The notes below the pieces were generated by a model, which was given only the letters and a program-made list of their open reading frames with translations, was not told the DNA's origin and ran no database searches. Source: Nitrososphaeraceae archaeon (GTDB lineage: Archaea > Thermoproteota > Nitrososphaeria > Nitrososphaerales > Nitrososphaeraceae). From it: 8,060 bases of DNA. The position numbers and the translations under genes were made by a program. Positions 1 to 5,670 of this stretch are shown one piece after another; the first letter of the stretch is position 1, and each line of letters begins with the position of its first letter. The stretch spans positions 1 to 8,060 of the forward strand of contig JANWJI010000034.1 of the NCBI GenBank assembly GCA_025449515.1. The letters are read 5' to 3'.

Positions 1-207
1 CTTATAATACAAGGAGCAAATGATCCAAAAGTAGTAAAAAATGAATCAGATCAGATAGTCGAAAGGTTAAGAAACAAAGGTATCGGTGTGGACTACATGG
101 TTTTTGATGATGAAGGTCATGGTTTTACTAAATATAGTAATCTTGTAAAGGCTTTAAAGAATTCAGCAGAGTTCTTGGCAAATAGGTTATCATCATTATC
201 CTTGTAG
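1..207 (+). CDS. S9 family serine peptidase / acylaminoacyl-peptidase-like hydrolase, C-terminal end (partial)
   Basis: The frame is open from the first base and ends at TAG 205-207, giving the last 68 residues of a protein that begins left of the window. Two catalytic landmarks of the prolyl oligopeptidase alpha/beta-hydrolase fold are visible. The Asp lies in the strand-turn LIIQGANDPKV (fragment residue 8), and the His lies in the loop FDDEGHGF (residue 40), about 30 residues later as expected for S9 enzymes. The nucleophile Ser lies outside the window. Family members cleave peptides or N-acylated amino acids, usually in the cytoplasm. The final helix ends in LANRLSSLSL, a normal C-terminus for the family, so the gene looks intact here. 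Substrate and exact subfamily cannot be told from this piece. No clear terminator follows it. Confidence 0.85.
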   Translation, partial: LIIQGANDPKVVKNESDQIVERLRNKGIGVDYMVFDDEGHGFTKYSNLVKALKNSAEFLANRLSSLSL

Positions 208-508
208 AATCAAGCAAAAGGAAAGGGAATAGCTATATTCGAAAGAAAGAGTCCTTGATAAAGCCTCCAAAAAGAATCACTTTGGTAGAAATGCTATTTG
301 TTCATAGATTCAAATCTCTAACACGGTGGGTGGAAAAATTGAGTCAAATCTGTCTTGCATTCCACCGGACCCTGACCAACGATGACCATTTCACACTCCG
401 GAACTCGAATGCAAAAGACTGAATAACTGCATAAAATTATATAATATCTATATTCCCGGTCTTTTCGCTTATTTCAAAATGTATATATTCATAGAGTAGT
501 TGAAGCGC
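208..508. other. Gene-poor stretch holding the first copy of a coding-derived repeat
   Basis: No intact gene is seen. A 43-codon plus-strand frame (ATG 291, TGA 420-422) crosses the repeat module in a frame different from the one conserved between the two repeat copies, so I treat it as chance. Within the module GGTGGAA (330-336) and TTCCACC (360-366) can pair, but the second repeat copy does not preserve this pairing. Confidence 0.4.
326..385 (+). repeat. Coding-derived direct repeat, copy A
   Basis: This copy aligns with 783-836. Read in frame from GTG 326 it encodes VGGKIESNLSCIPPDPDQR and then stops at TGA 383-385. The other copy, in the corresponding frame, encodes LGGKLELNLSWIPSPDQR. 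Several differences are synonymous (gga/ggc, ctg/ttg, att/ata, cca/ccg, cct/ccg, cga/cgg) and there is one whole-codon deletion. That pattern indicates both descend from a protein-coding segment. The parent gene is not recognised, and both copies are short relics with no start codon. Confidence 0.55.
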
Positions 509-706
509 CTATACCCCAAGGGATATAATCCCACCCAGTCCGTCACAAGAGCAAGAAGAGCTGTGAGATAAGTTCCAATATTGACTGACAGTAATATCAC
601 AATAAATATTATTACCATCTATTCTCGTATGTGTAACTTCCTTAATACCCTCAAAAAACTCAGTCGGCAATAGATATCTATATTCTTTAATAGTTGTATT
701 TTTACT
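509..706 (-). pseudogene. Unrecognised broken coding frame, cysteine-containing C-terminal fragment
   Basis: The minus strand is open for 65 codons from 706 to a TAG at 509-511, but no ATG, GTG or convincing TTG start exists near its beginning and a TGA (707-709) precedes it. The composition is protein-like: YRYLLPTEFFEGIKEVTH, then RIDGNNIYCDITVSQYW, then a Ser/Cys cluster HSSSCSCDG and a glycine-rich end. Just upstream, in another frame, TIVYLADDLQFC can be read before a stop, which may be the frameshifted preceding part. The three cysteines hint at metal binding, but no known zinc-finger spacing fits well. I do not recognise the family. It is most likely the 3' half of a decayed gene. Confidence 0.4.
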
Positions 707-782
707 TCATTCAACTAGCAGAATTGAAGATCATCTGCAAGATAAACTATTGTCGATGAAAATCTATGTTAGCACTAAGAAT

Positions 783-836
783 TTGGGTGGCAAATTAGAG
801 TTAAATTTGTCTTGGATACCGAGCCCGGACCAACGG
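783..836 (+). repeat. Coding-derived direct repeat, copy B
   Basis: This is the partner of 326-385, in the same orientation about 457 bp further on. The conserved frame reads LGGKLELNLSWIPSPDQR and here runs on into LFYIL before stopping. Upstream residues (YVSTKN) also loosely match copy A (QISNTV), so the homology extends a few codons further left. It lies between the minus-strand relic at 509-706 and the minus-strand ORF at 849-1070. Confidence 0.55.
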
Positions 837-848
837 TTATTCTATATT

Positions 849-1070
849 TTATGATTCATCATAATCAGCTCTCTCTTTATGTTCCAAACGATAGCGTTCT
901 ATCATCAGCTTAATTGCATCAGTGTATTTACTGGGATAGGAAAAAACATCCATCACTATATTTTTTAGATTTTCTGGATTTATCACTTGCTTTGAATAAT
1001 TCAGACCCTTGGCAGCTGTTGCAGTCTTGGAGAAGTTCGTAATAGAATAACTTCTGTTATACTGGTTAAT
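849..1070 (-). CDS. Small basic/acidic hypothetical protein, possible ATT start, coupled to the ferritin-like gene
   Basis: This is a 73-codon minus-strand frame ending at TAA 849-851. It has no ATG, GTG or TTG near its beginning, but an AAGGAG-type ribosome binding site (about 1077-1082, inside the last codons of the ferritin-like gene) lies 6 nt before an ATT at 1068-1070. That ATT is 1 nt past the upstream stop codon. Starting there the protein reads INQYNRSYSITNFSKTATAA and continues with NPENLKNIVMDVFSYPSKY and IERYRLEHKERADYDES, a well-behaved helical, charged C-terminal half. An internal GTG (983-981) lacks a binding site. Either ATT is used, or an ATG has mutated and the gene is a very young pseudogene. 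The spacing implies translational coupling with the ferritin-like gene. The function is not recognised. Confidence 0.6.
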   Translation of the reverse strand: MNQYNRSYSITNFSKTATAAKGLNYSKQVINPENLKNIVMDVFSYPSKYTDAIKLMIERYRLEHKERADYDES

Positions 1071-1071
1071 A

Positions 1072-1677
1072 TTATTCTCCTTCTACCGTAGCAATAGAAG
1101 CCTCAATTTCAGGCCAAAGTTGTGCAACCATATCAGGCATATTTGTTTTAATCCAATCAGCCATAGATCTTTCTTCTGATAAGCTTTGTAATAGAATATC
1201 AATTGCATTAGTTGCATTCATTCTCTCTGCTAAATGCGTAAGCATATCATAGAGTATAATCTCAGCGTTCTCTACTATTGCATCCTCCTTAACTGCGCTT
1301 AGCTCAGACTCTGCATCGGTCATCATTCTTCCGAACATGTTTGTTAATGATTTGGGAGGAGTAGGAATTGGCAATTGTGCTTTATCCTTTGTAGATGCAT
1401 TTTTTTGACCATTACCAAGATCTGAAATCAATTGCTTTAATCTATCCTGCTGTCCTTTTGTCTCTTCTAAGTGCACTTGAAGTCGTTGTCTTACATTTTC
1501 TATCCTGGTCTGTTTAATTCGTGACTGGAGTCTTTGTACTGCTGCATTTTCTATAGCTAAAGCTTCATTTAAGTGTAGAATAAGTTTCTGATTAGGTGTA
1601 ATTCTTTTTCCTTTCATTTTTGTGAATGTGGGAACATTACTTTTTGTTCTCGTTTTAGAGGTTCTTTTTTTCGCCAT
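1072..1677 (-). CDS. Ferritin-like DUF892 (YciE/YciF-type) protein
   Basis: This is a 201-residue protein that is intact from ATG 1677 to TAA 1072-1074. A Lys/Arg-rich N-terminal tail (residues 1-28) precedes a four-helix bundle typical of the DUF892 ferritin-like family. Helix A contains LNEALAIENAAVQRLQ (about 35-52), helix B VRQRLQVHLEETKGQQDRL (about 62-80), helix C a segment around VENAEIILYDMLTHLAERM (about 135-153), and helix D LLQSLSEERSMADWI (about 162-176). The candidate metal-ligand carboxylates are E43, E71/E72, E139 and E168/E169. Relatives are small, often stress-induced proteins, possibly binding a di-iron centre; the reaction is not established. A DNA-contacting role for the basic tail is inference. 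No Shine-Dalgarno precedes the ATG, and a TATA-like element about 28 bp upstream suggests a leaderless transcript. A 73-codon frame follows after 1 nt. Confidence 0.85.
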   Translation of the reverse strand: MAKKRTSKTRTKSNVPTFTKMKGKRITPNQKLILHLNEALAIENAAVQRLQSRIKQTRIENVRQRLQVHLEETKGQQDRLKQLISDLGNGQKNASTKDKAQLPIPTPPKSLTNMFGRMMTDAESELSAVKEDAIVENAEIILYDMLTHLAERMNATNAIDILLQSLSEERSMADWIKTNMPDMVAQLWPEIEASIATVEGE

Positions 1678-1693
1678 CTGGCTATTATTGACC

Positions 1694-1979
1694 TTAACTC
1701 CATATATTGATTACATTTGCTGGAACACTGCTATTGTTAATAGTTACTTCTGTGTCGTCGTCATGTGAGTAATGCCTCACTTCTTTGACATCACGCGCCT
1801 TCTTCATCGGATCGTCTAATTCAGCTGCTTTTACATTCAGATAAATCTCCAATATCAATTTGAGCACAACTACACCAACGAATCAATCTAGGTTAATTAA
1901 CACATCATAATACAATTCATCAAATTTTTGAAAATTAGTTGCATTCAGACAACATATATTTACTACCTGGACTCAATCT
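1694..1979 (-). pseudogene. DUF5655-like (COG3586-type) C-terminal relic
   Basis: A minus-strand frame runs from about 1979 to TAA 1694-1696 with an in-frame TGA at 1883-1885 and no usable start. The part after the stop reads FVGVVVLKLILEIYLN, then ELDDPMKKARDVKEVRHYS, then DDDTEVTINNSSVPANVI. From memory this matches the C-terminal end of DUF5655 / predicted transport protein domains. There a conserved beta strand is followed by a D-P-x(3-4)-A-R-D-V segment, a G-H-(W/Y) turn and a T-E-V-T-I strand. The glycine before H is replaced by R and the last helix is missing. The preceding piece (NATNFQKFDELYYDVLINLD) is in the same frame. This is a decayed 3' part of a gene whose product family is poorly characterised. 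Confidence 0.55.
1702..1709 (-). promoter_or_regulatory. TATA-like box of the ferritin-like gene
   Basis: On the minus strand CAATATATGG is centred about 28 bp before the ATG at 1677. That is the distance expected between an archaeal TATA box and the first nucleotide of a leaderless mRNA. The lack of a ribosome binding site before that ATG agrees. The element lies within a few bases of the end of the DUF5655-like relic. Confidence 0.45.
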
Positions 1980-2037
1980 ATCACTCTCTTTCGAGAAGAC
2001 TAGATATGACTCTTGAGTAGGATTCTCCGAAAAAGTC

Positions 2038-2133
2038 ATGGTTTCGCAATTTTATGAAGGCTGGATGATAAATTGTGGTAGTATGAGCCAGGTGATAAAC
2101 AGGACTAGAAATAGAAGACTAAGCAAAAAATGA
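2038..2133 (+). CDS. Possible short peptide overlapping the winged-helix fragment
   Basis: This frame has 31 codons, from ATG 2038 to TGA 2131-2133, and ends in a basic stretch (NRTRNRRLSKK). Its stop overlaps the ATG at 2130 as ATGA, the arrangement typical of translationally coupled genes. There is no ribosome binding site and no recognised family. It may equally be the frameshifted N-terminal part of the following winged-helix fragment. Confidence 0.2.
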   Translation: MVSQFYEGWMINCGSMSQVINRTRNRRLSKK

Positions 2134-2273
2134 GGAATAAAGTCAACAAATCAGTAGATATAATACAAGACTTTGGACATGTAAAGCCTACAGTCAGGAC
2201 AATACTCTACCAGTTGGACGGATTAGGTTTACTTAACAAAAGCAATAAAAACCACGCCAATGATCTATGCTAG
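2130..2273 (+). pseudogene. Winged-helix-like DNA-binding fragment
   Basis: This is a 47-codon frame from ATG 2130 to TAG 2271-2273. The segment VDIIQDFGHVKPTVRTILY followed by QLDGLGLLNKS has the shape of the recognition half of a winged helix: a short helix, a turn, a helix beginning T-V-R with hydrophobic i, i+3 and i+4 positions, then the L-x-x-L-G-L-L turn into the wing. MarR, PadR and ArsR-type regulators and archaeal replication proteins share this pattern. A full domain needs about 70 to 100 residues, so this is probably a truncated or broken copy. The upstream 31-codon frame may be part of it. No family name can be given. Confidence 0.35.
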
Positions 2274-2538
2274 TTATATCATTTATTCATTCATTGATAG
2301 TAATTTCTTTTTCGATGCTTTCAGATATTATTATCCTCAGCTGCTTATAATGATGAAATATACTTGACATCAAAATAGGTTATATTACTATGGGGTTTAA
2401 ATTATATAGCGATTGCTTCTTTGAGAATACCAACTTATTTGGCTCGTGCATTGACGGGCTATGATTAACAAAATATACAAAAGCTGTCAATTAAAAGACT
2501 ATAAAAGCTTCACAATCTTTATCCAAGATTATGCCATT
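2274..2538. other. No recognisable gene
   Basis: Only very short frames are seen, such as a 24-codon plus-strand frame starting at about ATG 2391. Nothing resembles a known protein, RNA or repeat. Confidence 0.4.
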
Positions 2539-2685
2539 TTAATTTACATCATACTTGCAATACCATATTAGCTGCTCTGGGTTATTCAGCATGGCAAGGA
2601 CCATTCTATCCTCTGAATCTAGAAAATTCCAAGTGGTTAAGTTATTATTCTGTAAATCCTTCAGTAAATGGGTTATGGCGTCCAT
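2539..2685 (-). CDS. Small hypothetical ORF just downstream of the recombinase relic
   Basis: This is a 48-codon frame from ATG 2685 to TAA 2539-2541. The product is acidic at its centre: MDAITHLLKDLQNNNLTTWN, then FLDSEDRMVLAMLNNPEQLI and WYCKYDVN. It is in the same frame as the last readable segment of the recombinase pseudogene, separated from it by one stop codon (2704-2706) and seven codons. It does not resemble the C-terminal catalytic part of tyrosine recombinases, so it is either an independent small gene or part of another gene joined there by deletion. No binding site precedes the ATG. Confidence 0.3.
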   Translation of the reverse strand: MDAITHLLKDLQNNNLTTWNFLDSEDRMVLAMLNNPEQLIWYCKYDVN

Positions 2686-2703
2686 ATGCTGTCTTTTTTT
2701 ATG

Positions 2704-3236
2704 CTAATACTCTTCCTCATCTCCTGCGTAGACTATTATTTTTGCTGCTACGATTTCGCCTTTTTTCATTACTGGTTGTATGTCTCTCCATCTAAGGTAA
2801 TCCTATGCGCCAAAGTCTTATTCCTGAGGAAGTCGTTATACAAACAATTGCTCTGATCCTTCGGTCAGGATATTCCGCAATTCTCCGAATTTCTTCTTTA
2901 TTTGTGCTCTGTCATCTGCAAATCTCCTTATTTTTGGTAATCCAAGTACAATCTTTTTCCAAGGAACAGGAATCTCTGACATTTCACAAAAGTAGTTTAA
3001 TGGCTTTAACAAATTGCGTAAAGTAGCACCCGTAATTCCTCTTTTCTCAACACGCTCCTTTTGGAATTGTAAAAATTCTATAATGCTGTTGAAAGCCCAA
3101 TTTTGTCTGTTTTACCTCTTTCAACAAATAGAATACAACGTTCCTCAATTGTGCTTCGCATCTCTAACTCTAGAAAATCAAAAACCTACTAAGACGTCGT
3201 GTGTAATAGTCTCTCGTCAATGGGACCTTGTTGCAT
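2704..3236 (-). pseudogene. Tyrosine recombinase/integrase, frameshifted and truncated
   Basis: Read on the minus strand from about ATG 3236, consecutive pieces of one integrase appear in changing frames. The order is MQQGPIDERLLHTTS followed by two stops, ELEMRSTIEERCILFVERGK, IIEFLQFQKERVEKRGITGA, LRNLLKPLNYFCEMSEIP, VPWKKIVLGLPKIRRFADDR, EIRRIAEYPDRRIRAIVC, TTSSGIRL, then (G)A-stop-DYLRWRDIQPV and KGEIVAAKIIVYAGDEEEY. This follows the N-terminal SAM-like core-binding domain and the start of the catalytic domain of recombinases common in Nitrososphaera-type genomes. The box I arginine survives (SSGIRL), but the remaining catalytic Lys, His-x-x-Arg, His and Tyr are absent. At least three frameshifts and three stops are present (one where a Trp is expected, TGG to TAG). 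Plus-strand frames over this region are shadows. Confidence 0.85.
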
Positions 3237-3360
3237 AGAGAAACATTGAGTAAGGATTCAAACCTCTTTTTATTCTCTCATTACTATTCCCTTATTTTCT
3301 CGAATCCTACTAGAGAACTAATATCACAATAGGCCAGTGGGATTTGGACCTTGTTAGGCC

Positions 3361-3394
3361 ATAAAAACAGTATCCATATAAAAACAGTATCCAT
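3361..3394. repeat. Perfect tandem duplication of a 17-bp unit
   Basis: The unit ATAAAAACAGTATCCAT occurs twice with no gap (3361-3377 and 3378-3394). It lies about 165 bp upstream of the DUF6659-like gene. It is probably a replication-slippage product, or possibly a duplicated upstream binding site. Confidence 0.8.
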
Positions 3395-3469
3395 TATAGG
3401 TTCAAGATATATACCTGATCTGTGATCTGTTCTTATATGATAAGCTACTTGACAGAAGGAAAATTAGAA

Positions 3470-3477
3470 TATATATT
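3470..3477 (+). promoter_or_regulatory. Candidate TATA box of the DUF6659-like gene
   Basis: TATATATT occurs in an A-rich setting (GGAAAATTAGAATATATATT). If used, transcription would begin near 3500 and leave a leader of roughly 55 nt. The leader ends in a GAGAGAGAGA purine tract (about 3544-3553), 4 nt before the ATG, that could act as a loose ribosome binding site. Confidence 0.35.
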
Positions 3478-3557
3478 TGTCAGCATACCTGATTTTAAAT
3501 ATAATAACTTAAAGAACCATCCACCAATAAAATCAAATACACAGAGAGAGAGACTTA

Positions 3558-3950
3558 ATGTCTAACCATAATAACAAATTCGAAAAGCTATGCAATGACA
3601 TATTTGCGCTCAACCCCAATATACGCTTCGCTGGTGTCGTAAATAATATGGGAACACTCGTAGCAGGAGGAATGAGGCAGAGTGTAAAATCCATGGAAGA
3701 TAAAGTAGATTCTTCAAAACTGTATTTAGAATCTGTTCTTAGAAGTGAAATGCGTAAAGATTTTGATACAGAGTTTGGTAAAACCATTTATAGCTATTCA
3801 GAAAGAGAAAAAATAAAAGTTGCATCGTTCCCATTACAGAACGATCATCTGTTACGAGTTTCTATAGAAAAGCAAGAACAATCTCACGAAAAAATAATTG
3901 AAAACATACTAAAGATTATCCGTGATCTTACAGGACAAGATAGCTCTTGA
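3558..3950 (+). CDS. DUF6659-like small archaeal protein
   Basis: This is an intact 130-residue protein. It begins with a helix (KFEKLCNDIFALNPNIRFAG), then a strand-turn with VVNNMGTLVAGG, a charged helical middle (residues about 45-75), a strand pair (KIKVASFPLQNDHLLRVSIE, residues about 84-103) and a C-terminal helix (HEKIIENILKIIRDL). The order 'I-R-F-A-G-V-x(4)-G', 'E-x-x-K-I' and 'L-x-x-x-H-L-L-x-V-S-x-E' is what I recall from DUF6659 proteins, which are abundant in ammonia-oxidising archaea and have a roadblock/PAS-like alpha-beta layout. Their biochemical role is unknown; a sensory or small-molecule binding role is inference only. The first Met is chosen because the purine tract and TATA-like element fit it. 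The overlapping minus-strand frame 3533-3787 is a shadow. Confidence 0.75.
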   Translation: MSNHNNKFEKLCNDIFALNPNIRFAGVVNNMGTLVAGGMRQSVKSMEDKVDSSKLYLESVLRSEMRKDFDTEFGKTIYSYSEREKIKVASFPLQNDHLLRVSIEKQEQSHEKIIENILKIIRDLTGQDSS

Positions 3951-4099
3951 ATTTTTGTTCTTTCTCACATAATTGCGATCTGTTCCAGGCTTCATAAAAA
4001 CAATTCATTGTGATTAGATGAATAATGAGACTATAGAAAGCTGTAACGAGATCATTTGCTTATCTCTTTTGAGGTCTAGGGATAAAACTGGCACTAACG
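3951..4099. other. Intergenic, nothing recognised
   Basis: The sequence GATCATTTGCTTAT at 4050-4063 recurs exactly at 4711-4724 in the same orientation. No gene or terminator is evident after the TGA at 3948-3950. Confidence 0.35.
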
Positions 4100-4234
4100 T
4101 TACATCCCAAGACGTCTTTTAATATCCCTTTTAATATTCGTTGACTTTGTTAACAGCTGACCAGCCACACCAACAAACCAAACAATCAACCAAATATCAC
4201 TATAATTATCATCAATAACTGACGCATTCGAAGG
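4100..4234 (-). pseudogene. Fragment of a small membrane protein
   Basis: The minus-strand frame is open for 44 codons from 4234 to TAA 4100-4102 and has no start codon near its beginning. It encodes a clear transmembrane segment (DIWLIVWFVGVAGQLL) followed by a positively charged end (KSTNIKRDIKRRLGM), the pattern of a membrane anchor with its C-terminus in the cytoplasm. A TAG lies just before it. An ATG in another frame (about 4226) starts another hydrophobic peptide (MRQLLMIIIVIF) that could be the frameshifted N-terminus. The family is not recognised; it may be a decayed small membrane protein. Confidence 0.35.
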
Positions 4235-4310
4235 CTAACCTCAGACTATCAAGCCCTCACCAAACGACATAAGAGCAATATTCATCAGCTTATATAATAG
4301 AATGTTATGT

Positions 4311-4529
4311 CTAATCTACATCAAAGCGGCGTTCTCCATAGTCTTCAAATACCCAAACTAATTTGCCAACACCAGATGCCGTTCCTACCTCAGATAACCC
4401 AATTATGAGTGAATTCAGGCGTCAACGTTCGTGGAGACTAAAATTTTTTCCTAATAAACCGGCGACCCCATCAGATTCATTTCTAATTATGTTCAATTTG
4501 AAGTAGGTTGATGTTAGCAGAAACTGACT
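4311..4529 (-). pseudogene. Unrecognised coding relic interrupted by one stop
   Basis: A single minus-strand frame runs from 4529 to TAG 4311-4313 with one in-frame TGA at 4422-4424. Before the stop it reads YFKLNIIRNESDGVAGLLG and KNFSLHER. After it come RLNSLIIGLSEVGTASGVGK and LVWVFEDYGERRFDVD. Both sides look like real protein, with alternating hydrophobic segments and glycine turns, and reading through the stop joins them smoothly (HER-x-RLNSL). No start codon is present; an ATG-ATG pair just upstream (about 4537-4532) starts a different frame. I do not recognise the family. A gene that has acquired a nonsense mutation and lost its 5' end is the simplest reading. Confidence 0.45.
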
Positions 4530-4677
4530 TCATCATACTTAGTAATTATTCCTATCTTACAACTTCATATTTTGGCTATGTAGGAGTCACTATCATTATA
4601 ACAAGATTTGTAAATCTATGTGTATCGTAGGCCATACATCTAAATGATATTTCTGTATTCTGTCTTCTCACTAACCT

Positions 4678-4703
4678 TGATATATTTTGCTCATTATATA
4701 TCA
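4678..4703. other. 8-bp inverted repeat
   Basis: TGATATAT (4678-4685) and ATATATCA (4696-4703) form an AT-only stem apart from two G-C pairs, with a 10-nt loop. It lies 37 bp past the stop of the minus-strand frame at 4740-5102 and could be its 3' hairpin. In AT-rich DNA, chance is quite possible. Confidence 0.25.
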
Positions 4704-4739
4704 AAGAAAGGATCATTTGCTTATTTGATAAGATAGTTA

Positions 4740-5102
4740 TTACAGACATAGTGAATAGTCATAGGAAATGATCCTATTCAAAAAATTAACACGCTCTTGA
4801 TCACAAAGTTTGATATACTCACTGAGCGTTATTGCTCTCATCGCTTCTTTGATGTAATCTCTAAGTGAATGTGGTTTTTCTAAACGAAGGGTTTTTGGTA
4901 GCATATCTTCATACAAATATAGTTCGTGCAGACAATATCTGTCATACTTTATGTTTCTAATGTTTATGTCTCTCTTTAGCAAGTCTAATGTCTTTATTAG
5001 CACAGGCTCATCGTATGAATCTTTTATAAGCGAAAATACTTCCCATAGGTCATCAAACTCTAAATTATTATTTTCTTCTACTTTTTTAAATTTCCAGAAT
5101 TG
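4740..5102 (-). pseudogene. Hypothetical protein lacking its 5' end
   Basis: The minus-strand frame is open from 5102 to TAA 4740-4742 (120 codons). It looks like protein throughout: FWKFKKVEENNNLEFDDLWE, VFSLIKDSYDEPVLIKTL, LLKRDINIRNIKYDRYCLHE, LPKTLRLEKPHSLRDYIKEA and LSEYIKLCDQERVNFLNRII. The first possible starts are a GTG at 5003 (87 residues) and later codons, but protein-like sequence continues about 33 codons further upstream to a TAA at 5103-5105, with no ATG. The 5' end therefore appears to have been lost, exactly where a plus-strand terminase-like fragment begins. It is a mostly helical, Leu/Lys/Glu-rich protein of unrecognised family. If translated from GTG 5003, a truncated product is conceivable. 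Confidence 0.5.
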
Positions 5103-5477
5103 TTAACAGGATTGAGAATTGAGAATAGCACAATCGATGAAGAGATGAGTCTCGAGAAAGGACATGAAATACAAAAGGACTTGGAATCAAGTAAATTTTC
5201 AAGAATGATGGTTGCATAGGGAATTAGCGACGAAGCAAAGAGTAGAAAGAGAAATTATGAGTTTAGCATGGATGTCGTTCCCATAAGTTTCTCAACTGAG
5301 CACAAGTTCATGCTAGGAAATTGCAAGATGCTGTTAGAAAGAGATGTGGGATATATTGAAATAAATCCAAAGTTTGACAAATTGATAACATAACTAAGAA
5401 CTGCGGTGGAAAATGAAGGTATGCTAGATAAGGAAGCCGCATCGTATGATGTTGATCAGCTCACTAGACTAGAATGA
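5100..5477 (+). pseudogene. Terminase large-subunit-like C-terminal (nuclease domain) fragment, degraded
   Basis: One plus-strand frame runs from about 5100 to TGA 5475-5477 with internal stops at 5217-5219 (TAG) and 5391-5393 (TAA). It reads LLTGLRIENSTIDEEMSLEK, GHEIQKDLESSKFSRMMVA, stop, YEFSMDVVPISFSTEHKFML, GNCKMLLERDVGYIEINPKF, DKLITxLRTAVENEGMLDKE and AASYDVDQL. The ending resembles the C-terminal part of phage-type terminase nuclease domains. There, 'V-x-F-S-x-x-x-K', 'I-x-P-x-F-x-K-L-I-x-x-L-R-T-A' and an 'S-Y/H-D-D-x-x-D-A' motif close the domain, though the last motif is scrambled here (YDVDQL). This assignment is from memory and moderate at best. It is dead: two stops, no start, and loss of the final Asp motif. 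It suggests past integration of a tailed-virus-like element. Confidence 0.45.
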
Positions 5478-5553
5478 AAATAATCATTTATTAGGAATCC
5501 AATAGCGCTGAGAATCGGCTCCAAATATAGACACGATAAAAGGTTCTTAGCCA

Positions 5554-5670
5554 ATGACTTTATTTCATTATATACTAATTATACCTGGCTTGATCTTTAT
5601 TGTAATGCTACTATTGCGACGAATCGCCCAGTCCATCGCACCTTGTCTGAAAGGTCGCGATAGGCATTAG
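5554..5670 (+). CDS. Possible small single-pass membrane peptide
   Basis: This is a 38-codon frame from ATG 5554 to TAG 5668-5670. It encodes a 19-residue hydrophobic helix (YILIIPGLIFIVMLLL) followed directly by arginines and a basic tail (RRIAQSIAPCLKGRDRH), which predicts an inner-membrane helix with a cytoplasmic C-terminus. An AAGG tract lies about 10 nt before the ATG, a weak ribosome binding site. It is short and in a gene-poor stretch, so chance cannot be excluded. A minus-strand frame over the same region looks less protein-like. Confidence 0.25.
   Translation: MTLFHYILIIPGLIFIVMLLLRRIAQSIAPCLKGRDRH

Larger units (their letters stand above)
3240..3557. other. Intergenic region upstream of the DUF6659-like gene
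   Basis: No gene is seen. The region contains a perfect tandem 17-bp duplication (3361-3394) and the likely promoter of the gene at 3558. Confidence 0.5.

Noticed and set aside
2668..3238. Three overlapping plus-strand frames of 62-74 codons
   Set aside because: They lie opposite the minus-strand recombinase relic, whose pieces match the integrase family; the plus-strand frames have no family-like motifs.
3224..3355. 10-bp direct repeat GGACCTTGTT (3224-3233 and 3346-3355) as an attachment-site pair beside the recombinase
   Set aside because: It is short, on one side of the relic only, and the first copy is part of the recombinase coding sequence.
3325..3360. tRNA-like T-arm (minus strand GGTCCAAATCCC) that might be an attachment site
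   Set aside because: Only two of the five T-stem pairs form, T55 is a C, and no acceptor, D or anticodon arm follows.
3533..3787. 84-codon minus-strand frame
   Set aside because: It is antisense to the intact DUF6659-like gene and Ser/Leu-rich as expected for a shadow.
4050..4724. Exact 14-bp repeat GATCATTTGCTTAT
   Set aside because: A repeat of this length is not very surprising in 8 kb of AT-rich DNA, and no shared context or flanking similarity was seen.
5463..5600. Minus-strand frame reading EIKSLAKNLLSCLYLEPIL
   Set aside because: It has several stops close by, no start, and overlaps a plus-strand frame with a clearer membrane-helix pattern; it cannot be told from chance.
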